Below are positions 16,337-25,632 of a stretch of DNA of 47,238 nt, piece after piece (position 1 is the stretch's first letter; each line of letters opens with the position of its first letter). The position numbers and the translations under genes are program-made. Origin of the DNA: Hahella sp. HN01 (GTDB lineage: Bacteria; Pseudomonadota; Gammaproteobacteria; Pseudomonadales; Oleiphilaceae); contig NZ_JAHMIN010000005.1 in assembly GCF_018986435.1 (NCBI RefSeq), positions 218,011 to 265,248 on the forward strand. The letters are read 5' to 3'. A model generated the notes under the pieces. The model saw only the letters and a program-made list of their open reading frames with translations. It ran no database searches and was not told the DNA's origin.

Positions 16337-16893
16337 GAGCGGTTACCTTGCGCTGGAGAGGAGGAGTCCGCCGTCTCATCGGCGAGATGCATGCTTTCTT
16401 TGGCTTCATCCACGAACTCAAAGCCGTTGGATTTGCCAGTGATGATTCCCCACAGCAACTGTAGAAAACGAATGGCCAGCAGGATGAATCCAATAAACAG
16501 AATGCTTTGCGCGACCCAGCGAGGCACAGGAATATCGCTCAGCTCAATGCCGATCTTGTACATCTTGGCGAGATAGATCCAGCCGCCGTACAGGAACAGT
16601 CCGCAATAGACCAGACACATCACCACCGTGAGGGCGGCCACCGCGCGGCGCGGACCGCTGGGCAGCAGTTTTACGAAAGCGTCCACGCCAATGTGCGCGT
16701 TCACCCTGACGCCGTAGGAAGCGCCAAACAACACCATCCAGGCGCCCAAATACAGGGTGGCCTCTTCCGCCCACAACAGGCCGGTGTTGAAAAAGAAACG
16801 AAGCATGGTTTCCGAGAACACCAGCAGGGTCATGGACACCAACAACAGACACAGAACGCTTTCTTCAAAGCGATGGACGATTCGACCAAACAT
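16333..16893 (-). CDS. dctQ: TRAP transporter small permease DctQ
   Basis: Small membrane subunit of 186 aa with four hydrophobic segments (about residues 15-32, 48-64, 87-105, 130-148) and the motif GLLWAEEATLYLGAWMVLFG found in DctQ proteins. It works with DctM and the DctP binding protein. The C-terminal tail of about 35 residues is charged and cytoplasmic. A hairpin (16960-16981) separates it from dctP. Confidence 0.9.
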   Translation of the reverse strand: MFGRIVHRFEESVLCLLLVSMTLLVFSETMLRFFFNTGLLWAEEATLYLGAWMVLFGASYGVRVNAHIGVDAFVKLLPSGPRRAVAALTVVMCLVYCGLFLYGGWIYLAKMYKIGIELSDIPVPRWVAQSILFIGFILLAIRFLQLLWGIITGKSNGFEFVDEAKESMHLADETADSSSPAQGNRS

Positions 16894-16959
16894 GATGGGA
16901 CCTAATTCTGGTTATTGTACGGCTTAAAACGGTTCTACAGCTCGAATTACAAAAGTATA

Positions 16960-16981
16960 GGAGCAACCTGGCGGTTGCTCC
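16960..16981 (-). terminator. Hairpin between dctP and dctQ
   Basis: On the minus strand: GGAGCAACC, loop GCCA, GGTTGCTCC, then TATACTTTTG. A 9-bp stem with an imperfect T tract. It probably stops part of the transcripts, so that dctP is expressed more than the permeases. Confidence 0.7.
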
Positions 16982-16996
16982 TTTTTCACGAGAGGG

Positions 16997-18007
<1,011 letters not shown>

Positions 18008-18037
18008 TTAGGCGAAAGCCATAGTCGATTACATAAG

Positions 18038-18053
18038 AGCAACCTCCGGGCCA
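18038..18053 (-). promoter_or_regulatory. Sigma-54 promoter of dctPQM
   Basis: The minus strand reads TGGCCCG, GAGG, TTGCT, against the consensus TGGCACG-N4-TTGCA. The GG and GC doublets are separated by exactly 10 bp. Transcription would start about 50 nt upstream of the dctP ATG. Confidence 0.8.
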
Positions 18054-18124
18054 ATTTCCACGTTAATGTGAAATTTTAGTAATAACAGTGTGTTACCGGG
18101 ATTTGTCGAAAAAGCGGAATTTTT

Positions 18125-18179
18125 AAATGGGTGGAAATCCACCCATTTCACTAGTCGGCGGTGGGCGGGAATCCGCATA
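18125..18179 (-). promoter_or_regulatory. Palindromic upstream activator sites (DctD-like)
   Basis: Site 1 is a perfect palindrome with core TGGGTGGAAATCCACCCA (18128-18145), extended to 24 bp by AAA/TTT. Site 2, TGGGCGGGAATCCGCATA (18162-18179), is a degenerate copy 34 bp away. They lie about 75-125 bp upstream of the -24 element, the usual place for a sigma-54 activator. No activator gene lies in the window. Confidence 0.7.
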
Positions 18180-18320
18180 TTTTTCTCCGGTGGAATTGCG
18201 GAGACAGTGTCGGAGGGCAAGTCTGAACGCTTAAATCCTAGCGCAACAAACTATGGAAGAGGGAGAACGGCTGAAGTTCTGTAGCGTAATCAATGGACGG
18301 TCAGGTAATAATCATCCTAT

Positions 18321-18364
18321 CCCCATGTGATTCTGTGAGTAACGCCTCACAGAATCACATGGGG
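18321..18364 (-). repeat. Perfect 19-bp inverted repeat at the end of yjfC
   Basis: CCCCATGTGATTCTGTGAG (18321-18339) and its exact reverse complement (18346-18364), loop TAACGC. The coding arm contains the last codons and the TGA stop of yjfC. No T run follows on the minus strand, so it is not a standard terminator. It may protect the mRNA 3' end or stop transcription in another way. Confidence 0.85.
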
Positions 18365-19510
18365 CAGATAGCGGGAAAGGTCTTGCGTCACCAGAGCCTT
18401 ATCCTCTCTGACTGAGATCCCCGCCGGTTGATCGTTCACCAGCCAGGAGCCGATCAGCGTGTAGTTTTCACCGAACTTGGGGAGAGGATGGTAGGCCTGA
18501 AAGATAAAGCCTTCCTCGCCATAAGGGCCGTCCGTATCGAAGAGTACTTCGCCGTCGCGATACAGAGCCACATTGGCGCCTTCGCGGGAGAATATCGGTT
18601 TTTTCACCAAATCCACCCCTGGCGCATGCTCGACTTCATCTTCGAAATAAGCCGGTAGCAAATTAGGGTGATTGGGGAACATTTTCCACAACATTGGCAG
18701 TAGCGCTTTATTGGACAGCACAGACTTCCACAAGGGCTCAATCCAGCGCGTTGGATTCTGCAGAATCAGCGGCGCGAATTCCTCCCGCTGCATGAACTCC
18801 CAGGGATACAGCTTGAACATCAGCTCAATCACCCGGTCATCCAGGTCGGTGAATTCTCCGTTCTCGCCCTGTCCGATATCGTCAATATAGATAAAGCGGT
18901 TGGGAATGCCGGCTTCCGCGGCGCAGTCCTGCAGGTACTGAATCGTCCCGCGATCTTCTTCAGTGTCTTTGCAGCAACTGAAGTAGAAATCCGGCCCGTC
19001 GGTTTGCGCATAGATTTCCGCGAGCCTGCGCACCAACTTTTCCTGCAGAGAATTGAACTGGTCGCAAGCGCGGGGTAAGCGTCCATTACGCACACTCTCC
19101 TCCAGCCACAACCATTGCCAGAAGCCGGACTCATACAGGCTGGTGGGCGTATCGGCGTTGTTTTCATACAGCTTGGCGGGGGTGCGGCCGTCGTAGGCGA
19201 AGTCCAGGCGCGAATACAGGCTGGGCTGTTGGTCGCGCCAGGAAGCGCGCACGGCTTCCCAGAACATTTCAGGGATACTGAACTTCCGCAACAGGCGCTC
19301 GTCCTCCACCACACGGTCGACCACTTCCAGACACATCTGGTGGATGTCCGCCGTGGGATCCTCGAGCCCGGTTTCTATCTGCTCCAGAGAGAACTGATAG
19401 TAAGCGCTCTCGTCCCAATAGGCCTCGCCATGCATGGTGTGAAACTGGAAGCCGTATTCATGGGCGAGATCACGCCAATGGGCCCGCTCCTGGATCGGAA
19501 TGCGCAGCAT
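18347..19510 (-). CDS. yjfC: Glutathionylspermidine synthase-like protein YjfC/YgiC
   Basis: ATP-grasp-type protein of 387 aa, family of the synthetase domain of glutathionylspermidine synthase. Motifs: [64 protein letters not shown] and [12 protein letters not shown]. It should join an amine to a carboxylate with ATP; the true substrate is unknown. The amidase domain of E. coli Gsp is absent, as in YgiC and YjfC. It follows yjfM by 3 bp and is the last gene of the operon; the stop codon lies in a perfect 19-bp inverted repeat. Confidence 0.92.
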   Translation of the reverse strand: MLRIPIQERAHWRDLAHEYGFQFHTMHGEAYWDESAYYQFSLEQIETGLEDPTADIHQMCLEVVDRVVEDERLLRKFSIPEMFWEAVRASWRDQQPSLYSRLDFAYDGRTPAKLYENNADTPTSLYESGFWQWLWLEESVRNGRLPRACDQFNSLQEKLVRRLAEIYAQTDGPDFYFSCCKDTEEDRGTIQYLQDCAAEAGIPNRFIYIDDIGQGENGEFTDLDDRVIELMFKLYPWEFMQREEFAPLILQNPTRWIEPLWKSVLSNKALLPMLWKMFPNHPNLLPAYFEDEVEHAPGVDLVKKPIFSREGANVALYRDGEVLFDTDGPYGEEGFIFQAYHPLPKFGENYTLIGSWLVNDQPAGISVREDKALVTQDLSRYLPHVIL

Positions 19511-19513
19511 AGC

Positions 19514-20143
19514 TTAACCGCCCCAGCTGCTTCTTGAACTGGAGCTGGACTTGGAAGAGCTGCTCCAGGAAGACTTGGCGTTCACTGTCGAGCCGAAGCC
19601 GCCGCGGGAAATGGTCCGCGTCACCGCTGGCTTGGGTTGAAACGCTTTGTTGTCCACCGTGACTTTGCGGTTGTAGGTGCTGCCATAGCGATAGCCGTCG
19701 GAAGTCACCCAGCTGCCGTAAAACGGCGAGCCGCGATAATAAGAGGTGAACACCGGCTGGTAATCATAACGGCGGTTCGAGTCCAGAATCTTGGCGAACA
19801 TGAAACCAGCCATGGCGGGCATGAACCAGCTCTGACCTGAGCTGCCCTGGTAGCTGGTGCAGGCGTTGGCGCCGAACTCCGCTTCACAGTCCCGCATGGA
19901 CATATATTTGGGCGCGGTCTCATTCGCCCGCTTCAGCGCTTGCTGGTACGCCGCCTCACATTCTGAGGCATAGCTTGGGTTTTCATTAATGCACTCGCTC
20001 ATGTCTTTATAAACCTGAGCTTCGCGAGTATCCGAGCAGGCGGTGAGCGTGACGCCGGCGACAGCGACAGTGATGGGCCGCAGCAGAAAGCTCTGGCCGT
20101 TCTTCTTCATCCTGTCCAGATTAATTTCTTTCGTACGCTTCAT
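19514..20143 (-). CDS. yjfM: DUF1190 family protein YjfM/YgiB-like
   Basis: 209 aa from ATG 20143 (MKRTKEINLDRMKKNGQ; AAGGAG at the right distance). The signal segment is followed by VTLTACSDTREAQVYKDMSEC, where LTAC is a possible lipobox. Cysteines recur (DMSECINENPSYASECEAAY, RDCEAEFGANAC). The C-terminus is serine-rich (SSWSSSSKSSSSSRSSWGG), common in DUF1190 proteins. Such proteins sit beside YjfC/YgiC and YjfL in many bacteria; their biochemical role is unknown. Confidence 0.9.
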   Translation of the reverse strand: MKRTKEINLDRMKKNGQSFLLRPITVAVAGVTLTACSDTREAQVYKDMSECINENPSYASECEAAYQQALKRANETAPKYMSMRDCEAEFGANACTSYQGSSGQSWFMPAMAGFMFAKILDSNRRYDYQPVFTSYYRGSPFYGSWVTSDGYRYGSTYNRKVTVDNKAFQPKPAVTRTISRGGFGSTVNAKSSWSSSSKSSSSSRSSWGG

Positions 20144-20154
20144 TCCACTGCTCC

Positions 20155-20571
20155 TTAGTAGGTCATGCAAGCCGCGTTCAGGATGCCGACCGCCACGGAA
20201 AATCCGCCCAGTACGACGCCTGCGGACACTTCGCCGTCGGTGATGCGCTGCACGATTTTAGGCATGAAGATAAAGCGGATGATGGCGAAAGCGACGACCT
20301 GGGCAATCAACGCCACGGCCGCCCAGACCCAGAAATCCAACAGGGATACGGAGTTGGAGGCGGCTCCGGCGAGTGCGACGGAAAAACCAATCACAGCGCC
20401 GATAAGGCCTGTCGCGGCGGCGACGCTTTTATCTTCTTTGACCAGCTTCCACTCGTCGTGAGGCGTAATCAGGGTATACAGGAATTTGAACACCAACAGC
20501 AGGACTAATGAGGAAGAAAAGTAAATCGCAAAATTCGTTAGGCCTAACAGCGAATGTGCGATAGCGTCCAT
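20155..20571 (-). CDS. yjfL: DUF350 membrane protein YjfL
   Basis: 138-aa inner membrane protein with four hydrophobic segments (about residues 12-33, 50-70, 77-99, 115-135) in two repeated halves (TGLIGAVIGFSVALAGAASNS and GVVLGGFSVAVGILNAACM), as in DUF350. AAGGAG lies 6 nt upstream of the ATG. The family accompanies yjfM/yjfC; function unknown, possibly a channel or membrane organiser. Confidence 0.92.
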   Translation of the reverse strand: MDAIAHSLLGLTNFAIYFSSSLVLLLVFKFLYTLITPHDEWKLVKEDKSVAAATGLIGAVIGFSVALAGAASNSVSLLDFWVWAAVALIAQVVAFAIIRFIFMPKIVQRITDGEVSAGVVLGGFSVAVGILNAACMTY

Positions 20572-20616
20572 GGACAGCTCCTTCTTTAATAATTATGAGG
20601 TATTGTGGGTTGAGGA

Positions 20617-20644
20617 GGATAAATGCGGGAGCCCGCATTTATCC
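20617..20644 (-). repeat. Perfect 13-bp inverted repeat at the end of yjfK
   Basis: GGATAAATGCGGG (20617-20629), two bases, CCCGCATTTATCC (20632-20644). The stop codon and final codons of yjfK lie in one arm, and the sequence downstream completes the other, without a T run. It lies between yjfK and yjfL inside the operon. Same design as the repeat at the end of yjfC. Confidence 0.8.
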
Positions 20645-21283
20645 GATGATAACGATGTCCGCTGGCCGCAGATTAATGCCAGTAGACAGCACCAGACAGC
20701 GGTCGGCGCGGTTATCGATGATTTTTTCTTCGCCGCAGACCATAAGAAACTCGTCCAGGTCCTCATTCACGGATCTTTCATACAGCATGGCGAACTGATC
20801 TGTTTCAGTGACTTCGCCAGCTTCGGTCGTGGTCTTTTCCGTCATGGCCACGGGAGGCGACGCTTCTCCCACGCTTTCCCAAACACGTTGGAAGCTATGG
20901 CCTTCAATACTGTATTCAGGTTGGCTGATCTGGGAGTTGATCAACATATCCCAGTCCGCCTGACTGCCAACGGCGCGGGTTTCGTAGTAGTACCAGAGCT
21001 TGACGTCTTCAATATGGTTTTCCGTCATGCCGCCGTTCAACACCACCTGAATAAAGCCGTCGTCGTCGGTGTAGAAGCGCAGCAGAGTGCTGCTGGCGTC
21101 CAACTGCACCTGACCTACCGCTTGAATTAACTGGGTTTTGGCTGCGCCTTCGAAAATCACGGAAGGCTCTATCAGTCGTAGTCTGAGTTGGTCGAGTTCG
21201 AATGCGCCGCCGAGGCGTAAGCCCATGATTTCCGGTGCGGAAGGGGACTTAGGTTCATCTTTTTTGAAAAACTTGCTAAACAC
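20639..21283 (-). CDS. yjfK: DUF2491 family protein YjfK
   Basis: 214 aa if translated from GTG 21283 (VFSKFFKKDEPKS), preferred because GGGAG lies 7 nt upstream and family members begin with a similar FSK/FGKK stretch. ATG 21307 is an alternative. The gene overlaps the end of the K+ channel gene by 8 bp. The body contains GLRLGGAFELDQLRLRLIEP and YSIEGHSFQRVWES. It is a soluble protein conserved in yjf operons, with no known activity. Confidence 0.85.
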   Translation of the reverse strand: MFSKFFKKDEPKSPSAPEIMGLRLGGAFELDQLRLRLIEPSVIFEGAAKTQLIQAVGQVQLDASSTLLRFYTDDDGFIQVVLNGGMTENHIEDVKLWYYYETRAVGSQADWDMLINSQISQPEYSIEGHSFQRVWESVGEASPPVAMTEKTTTEAGEVTETDQFAMLYERSVNEDLDEFLMVCGEEKIIDNRADRCLVLSTGINLRPADIVIIG

Positions 21284-22322
21284 AGAGTTTCTCCCAATCA
21301 AGTCCATCGATGCGTTCGTCCGCGATGTAGTAAATCGTGGTTCCCGGCGCAACCGTATGGCTCATAGGTGGATTCAAAGTAACGGCCCCTTTGCCGTCGC
21401 CGACGGCAATCAGGATCGCATCATAACGTTCTTTTAGCGGCAGAAACAAATCCCGCAGCGGGACGCTATTGGCTTCAGCCGGATATTTTATAGAGTACTG
21501 CGTCATGCCGTCCTGCACGTTCAGCAGGTCCTGATGCAGCGCGCTGGAGCCGGGATGCATGGCGGACTTCGCCAGCAACTCAACGTCCACTGACGGCGTG
21601 CATTCTATGTTGGGGCAATGAACTTTCAACAGGCGGCTCAGATTGTCGTCGTTGAAATAGGCGATCATGTGAGCGTCTTTGTTGCGACTGGAGCAATAGA
21701 GGGCGGCGGTCATGGTGACGTCGTCTTCCGGGGCGTCGATGATGATGGTGGACGCGCGCTCCAGGCAGGCCATGCTCATTTGCTCGTCGTTGTTATAGCT
21801 TTCAACTCTGACGAAGCCGATTTCCTCTGGCATTGGATTTTCAATATCCGCTTTGGCGCAGAGCACTACCGGACGGGTCTCCTCACTGCCTAATTGTTCG
21901 CGCAACAGGAGCCGGATCAAGTGAAGCGTGCGTCTTTCGTTCCAGCCGATGACGAGAATATGATTGTCGCAATCAAGTTGTTTCAAACCTTTCACTCCCT
22001 TTTTCCAGTGGTAGGAGGCGAATACAGCGACTCTGCCTACGAATAACGCAAATAAACTCAGACCGAATGGAATGATGAATATGGAGACGGCGACCTTGCC
22101 GCCGGAGGTTTGTGGAGAGAAGTCTCCATATCCGACGGTGGATGCGGTGACGACGAGCCAATAAGCAAAATCCGGCAGAGACAGTAAATCCGTCTCGCCG
22201 GACAAATAAAGAAAGAAATAACTTAGTCCCACGTAGGAAAGCAATGCGATGGCGACTCCTTGCCATCGCAGCTCCATAAAGTGTCGGATAAAGATTCTCT
22301 TAATCTTATTTATTATTAGCAT
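21276..22322 (-). CDS. Ion channel protein with TrkA-N/RCK domain (K+ channel)
   Basis: 348 aa. Two membrane helices (about residues 20-40 and 73-93) flank a pore with selectivity filter TVGYGD (62-67), a potassium channel hallmark. An RCK-type Rossmann domain follows (HILVIGWNERRTLHLIRLLLREQ) and binds a nucleotide or ligand. It is inserted between yjfJ and yjfK in what is otherwise the E. coli yjf order, with 17 bp to pspA and an 8-bp overlap with yjfK. No obvious ribosome binding site precedes the ATG, so coupling is likely. Confidence 0.92.
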   Translation of the reverse strand: MLIINKIKRIFIRHFMELRWQGVAIALLSYVGLSYFFLYLSGETDLLSLPDFAYWLVVTASTVGYGDFSPQTSGGKVAVSIFIIPFGLSLFALFVGRVAVFASYHWKKGVKGLKQLDCDNHILVIGWNERRTLHLIRLLLREQLGSEETRPVVLCAKADIENPMPEEIGFVRVESYNNDEQMSMACLERASTIIIDAPEDDVTMTAALYCSSRNKDAHMIAYFNDDNLSRLLKVHCPNIECTPSVDVELLAKSAMHPGSSALHQDLLNVQDGMTQYSIKYPAEANSVPLRDLFLPLKERYDAILIAVGDGKGAVTLNPPMSHTVAPGTTIYYIADERIDGLDWEKLCV

Positions 22323-22339
22323 CGGACGAACTCTTAAAC

Positions 22340-23023
22340 TCAGTTTCCTCCGAGTATACGCGCCAGTTCGTCGTCTGCGTTAGCGTTGGAGCCGTTAATG
22401 CCAGCCGCCTTCAGTTTTGCGTCCAGAGAGTCGCCGCTTTCTTCTGAAGCCAGCTCTTCCGCTGCATCCAGCTCGGCCGAACGTTGGTTCTGGCGGCTTT
22501 GAATGCGTTGCAGCGATTCCGCAGCCGTCTTCATTTTGCTGTTGGCGCCCATGTGACGGGAAGACACAGCGACTTGCGCTTTTTGTACGGACTCAGTTGC
22601 TTTAACCATGTCGATTTGCTGCTCCATGCGACGCAGGTTGGACTTGGCTTGTGAAATATTGCGACGCAACGTCTGTTCAGACTGATTGAACTGATCCACG
22701 TATTTCTGCTCAGCGTCCATTTGGTCGCGTAGCTCAACCACTTTCTGCGCGCATTCCAGCGCCAGGTTGCGGTCGCTGTCCGCTGCTTTACGGGCATGGC
22801 TTTCGTATTCAGCGATAGACGCTTTCAGGCTCGCCACTTTCTGGTCGGCCAGCTTTCTTTTCGCCATGATCTGGGTCAGTGCGTGATCGGACTTACGCAA
22901 CTCTTCTTTGGCTTCACGGATTTCCTGGTCCAGAATGCGCAGCGCTTGACTGTCCACAACCGCTTCCGCCGCTTCGTTGGCTCCGCCTTTGATGGCGGTC
23001 ACTAATTTTTTCCAAACGCTCAT
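22340..23023 (-). CDS. yjfJ: PspA/IM30 family protein YjfJ
   Basis: 227 aa, mainly coiled coil, start MSVWKKLVTAIKGGANEAAEAVVDSQA. PspA proteins assemble into rings or scaffolds on stressed inner membranes. Long heptad stretches run from about residue 25 to 150. The C-terminal extension with DAAEELASEESGDSLDAKLKAAGI matches the YjfJ type rather than classical PspA. GGAG lies 7 nt upstream and the start overlaps yjfI by 4 bp. Confidence 0.92.
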   Translation of the reverse strand: MSVWKKLVTAIKGGANEAAEAVVDSQALRILDQEIREAKEELRKSDHALTQIMAKRKLADQKVASLKASIAEYESHARKAADSDRNLALECAQKVVELRDQMDAEQKYVDQFNQSEQTLRRNISQAKSNLRRMEQQIDMVKATESVQKAQVAVSSRHMGANSKMKTAAESLQRIQSRQNQRSAELDAAEELASEESGDSLDAKLKAAGINGSNANADDELARILGGN

Positions 23024-23424
23024 AATTCAACTCCGTTAACAAGATGGTTCTGGTACGCGTCCAAAAACGCCTCAACGTTTTGGAACAACATATCAACCTC
23101 GATCAGGATGCTTTCTTCTTTGGATTGGGCCGACAGGGCGCCGAAAGCCATGTAGTAGTCCTCGCCTTCCACATTGGTGATGCCAATGGTGGTGAGAGGG
23201 AATATTTGATGCGTCTTCAGAATGTCGTCATTCAGAAGTGCGCAATCTTTAACTTGGCCTTTTGCAAACAGCAGAGACTCGACAATAATTTGTTCGCCGC
23301 TGATCGCGAGATAGGCGTCGATGCCGTCACTATTAGTAATGCACAGGCAGGTCGCTTCTCTGGTGACTGCGTAGTCATCGCGTTGACTCAAAAGGCTTTC
23401 CAGCTTTAAGAGATCCCAGCTCAT
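23020..23424 (-). CDS. yjfI: DUF2170 family protein YjfI
   Basis: 134-aa soluble protein (MSWDLLKLESLLSQRDDYAVTREA) with the DUF2170 pattern, including LCITNSDGIDAYLAISGEQIIVE and YYMAFGALSAQSKEESI. First gene of the yjf operon. AGGAG 6 nt upstream. A possible promoter on the minus strand is TTGTGC, 17 bp, TACATT, in the AT-rich gap to the divergent small gene. No known activity. Confidence 0.9.
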   Translation of the reverse strand: MSWDLLKLESLLSQRDDYAVTREATCLCITNSDGIDAYLAISGEQIIVESLLFAKGQVKDCALLNDDILKTHQIFPLTTIGITNVEGEDYYMAFGALSAQSKEESILIEVDMLFQNVEAFLDAYQNHLVNGVEL

Positions 23425-23490
23425 TTTGTTCTCCTATTAATTTTTACCCCGATTGAAGGCTTGTAGAAAAATGTACACCAAGAATTTTAT

Positions 23491-23518
23491 TTGCACAAAC
23501 ATTTTTTTGCTCTATAGT
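23491..23518 (+). promoter_or_regulatory. Sigma-70-type promoter of the DUF6471-like gene
   Basis: TTGCAC, 16-bp spacer, TATAGT on the plus strand, about 55 bp upstream of the start codon, in a strongly AT-rich segment shared with the divergent yjfI promoter. Confidence 0.6.
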
Positions 23519-23572
23519 AAATTTTAACTCATAAACGTAAATTATTTTTTACATAAAGAAGAAGTGGACGCC

Positions 23573-23863
23573 ATGGCAAACGAAACCAAACCGTCAATGA
23601 ACTCCTGGAGAGAACTGGCTTCGCGCATCATTAAATTCGAAATGGCCAAACGTGGCGTTAAGTATAGCGACCTTAGCGACAGACTGGCCCGAATCGGCAC
23701 ACAGCAGAGTGCGGATAATCTCCGCAACAAGATAAATAAAGGGATTCTCGGCGCAGATTTATTTCTGCAGATCATTCTGGTGCTGAATGTGAGGAAACTG
23801 GCGCGAGAAGAATTAATGGACATCCTGCATGACCTTGGCGTGAACCACTCTGATCTGGAATGA
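23573..23863 (+). CDS. Small DUF6471-like protein, putative DNA-binding
   Basis: 96 aa from ATG 23573; GTG 23564 is in frame but spaced worse from the purine-rich stretch. SWRELASRIIKFEMAKRGVKYSDLSDRLARIG resembles a helix-turn-helix module that reads an address then QQSADNLRNKINKGILGADLFLQIILVL. It fits the small DUF6471 family, often described as XRE-like. It is divergent from the yjf operon and may regulate it (inference). Confidence 0.72.
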   Translation: MANETKPSMNSWRELASRIIKFEMAKRGVKYSDLSDRLARIGTQQSADNLRNKINKGILGADLFLQIILVLNVRKLAREELMDILHDLGVNHSDLE

Positions 23864-23883
23864 ACTCCACGGCCTTGGCTCCA

Positions 23884-24717
23884 CTAAACGGCCTCCTCCG
23901 TACGATGATTGGCTCTGACCTGCTTGCGCCAGGCGGCGGGTGTGGAGCCATAGTGCTTTTTAAACTGTCTTATGAAATGGGTGACGTCGCCCCAACCCAC
24001 GCTGACGGCGATTTTCTCCACTGATTCCCCCGTGTGCGCCAGCTTCAGGCTGGCCGCCTGCAATTTGTTGCGGGTAATCCACTCTCCGACAGAAAAGCCC
24101 GTAGACTTCTTGACCGCCGCGGCGACATGAGCCGGCGTGCGATGCACTGCAGTGGCGACATCCTGCAGCGATATCTTCTCCAGACAGTGGCTTTGAATAT
24201 ACTCCAGCGCCCGCGTTGTCAGGCTGTCCGTAAGTGGCGCCGCGCTTGGCGCATCTGTCCGCATGGCGCGATTAACTTCCGATAAGATAAGGAGCAACAG
24301 GCAGCGCGTGACAATGCTGGTTTCAGGCGTGTTGCGCTGACACTCCTCGCGCAGATCTGCAAACAGTGACAACAAACGTTCCCGCCGCGCGGGTTCTACG
24401 GTGATCATCGGAGGCATGCCCGAGCGGACCCGTTTGAAAGGGGACATTAAGGGGTGGGTTTCATCGATATCCAGGCAACCGGCGCAGAAACCCAGCCACC
24501 AGGCTTCCAGGTTGTTCGCGGACAGTAAGCGGTGAGGCATGCCGGCAGGAACCAGGGTGACGACTCCCGCGCCCAGCGTGATGTCATCGCCGTGCCTGAT
24601 GCGCGCGCTGCCATCCAGAATCAGGGATAACACGTGTTCGGCGTGGGACGCCTCTTCACTGTGTTCGTTAAAGCTCATAACGCCGTGCTCGACGGCGATA
24701 GGTTGTGTTGCGTGCAT
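23884..24717 (-). CDS. AraC family transcriptional regulator
   Basis: 277 aa. The N-terminal cupin-type sensing domain (about residues 5-80) includes AEHVLSLILDGSARIRHGDDITLGAG and VPAGMPHRLL. The two helix-turn-helix motifs are in the last 100 residues: ISLQDVATAVHRTPAHVAAAVKKSTG and SVEKIAVSVGWGDVTHFIRQFKKHYGSTPAAWR. No clear ribosome binding site precedes ATG 24717; ATG 24678 (MSFNEH) is an alternative. Divergent from the methyltransferase gene, its likely target along with itself. Confidence 0.9.
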   Translation of the reverse strand: MHATQPIAVEHGVMSFNEHSEEASHAEHVLSLILDGSARIRHGDDITLGAGVVTLVPAGMPHRLLSANNLEAWWLGFCAGCLDIDETHPLMSPFKRVRSGMPPMITVEPARRERLLSLFADLREECQRNTPETSIVTRCLLLLILSEVNRAMRTDAPSAAPLTDSLTTRALEYIQSHCLEKISLQDVATAVHRTPAHVAAAVKKSTGFSVGEWITRNKLQAASLKLAHTGESVEKIAVSVGWGDVTHFIRQFKKHYGSTPAAWRKQVRANHRTEEAV

Positions 24718-24728
24718 GGGACGAATAT

Positions 24729-24791
24729 AGCCGATTTATGTTTTTCCAGCGTAGTTCATCCAGCAACAAATCTAAATATCAGCCGATTTAT
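24729..24791. promoter_or_regulatory. Direct repeat AGCCGATTTAT, candidate AraC operator
   Basis: AGCCGATTTAT occurs at 24729-24739 and 24781-24791, 52 bp apart (five helical turns), both preceded by ATAT. They lie in the 150-bp gap between the divergent AraC and methyltransferase genes. Confidence 0.5.
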
Positions 24792-24867
24792 TCCCATATT
24801 ACGCTCTGCGTAGAGGCGCTTGCTGGGTTTAACATCATTCGTGTGTTCAACCAAGGGATAAGCGAAT

Positions 24868-25446
24868 ATGTCGGAGAGCAATCATCATCAACCTGAATGG
24901 GATGAGGCGGTCACGCGTTGGTATTGTGAAAACTACAGTGAGTGGCCAAGCAACGAGTTTGTGGTGGAGGCGGCGGACCTAAAGCCGGACAGCTGCGCGT
25001 TGGATATTGGGTGCGGTGGCGGACAGGCTTTGCGGTTGGCCTCCGCGGTGGTGACGCAGGGGCGTCTGGTGGGCGTGGAACCCACTCCGTTGATGCTGCA
25101 ATTCGCCAAAGAACATAAGGATCACTCCGCATCGATTGAGTATCTGGCGGGCGCGGCGGAATCCCTCCCGTTGGCGAACGCCTCCATAGATATCGCCTGG
25201 GCGGTGAATACATTGCATCATTGGCGCGATATACCGGCGGGGCTGGCGGAGGCTGCGCGTGTCATTCGTCCAGGTGGGCAGTTGATCCTTGCAGAGGATG
25301 CAGACGTGACGGACCGCTCCGCTCTGAGTGAGGAAGCGCTGCAAAACGCCCTGAAGCAGGCGGGATTTACGGACTTTCGAACTGTCCCCACTCAGCGTGG
25401 AGACGTGCTTTGTTACCTCTACCAATGTCGCAGGGGACGGGGCTGA
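24868..25446 (+). CDS. Class I SAM-dependent methyltransferase
   Basis: 192 aa. The AdoMet-binding glycine motif is CALDIGCGGGQALRLA (about residues 43-58), with the acidic end of strand 2 in VGVEPTPLMLQFA, and the methyltransferase_11 pattern AWAVNTLHHW and EAARVIRPGGQLILAEDAD. The acceptor is unknown. AAGGGA lies about 10 nt upstream of the ATG. Divergent from the AraC gene. Confidence 0.9.
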   Translation: MSESNHHQPEWDEAVTRWYCENYSEWPSNEFVVEAADLKPDSCALDIGCGGGQALRLASAVVTQGRLVGVEPTPLMLQFAKEHKDHSASIEYLAGAAESLPLANASIDIAWAVNTLHHWRDIPAGLAEAARVIRPGGQLILAEDADVTDRSALSEEALQNALKQAGFTDFRTVPTQRGDVLCYLYQCRRGRG

Positions 25447-25632
25447 ACGCCTTTCAGGCCGGGCTTTTGGCGATAATGGCGGCTGTCGGGCGGTTTACAC
25501 TGTTTCACCATTATCTCCTTTACTAATAGGGATTATGGGCCACAATTATGATAATCGCGTTCAAGCATTTCGCCCGGGGAGGGCGTGTACGTGAATCCGC
25601 TCGGAAGCCTGTTGTTTGTGAGGTAAACACCG

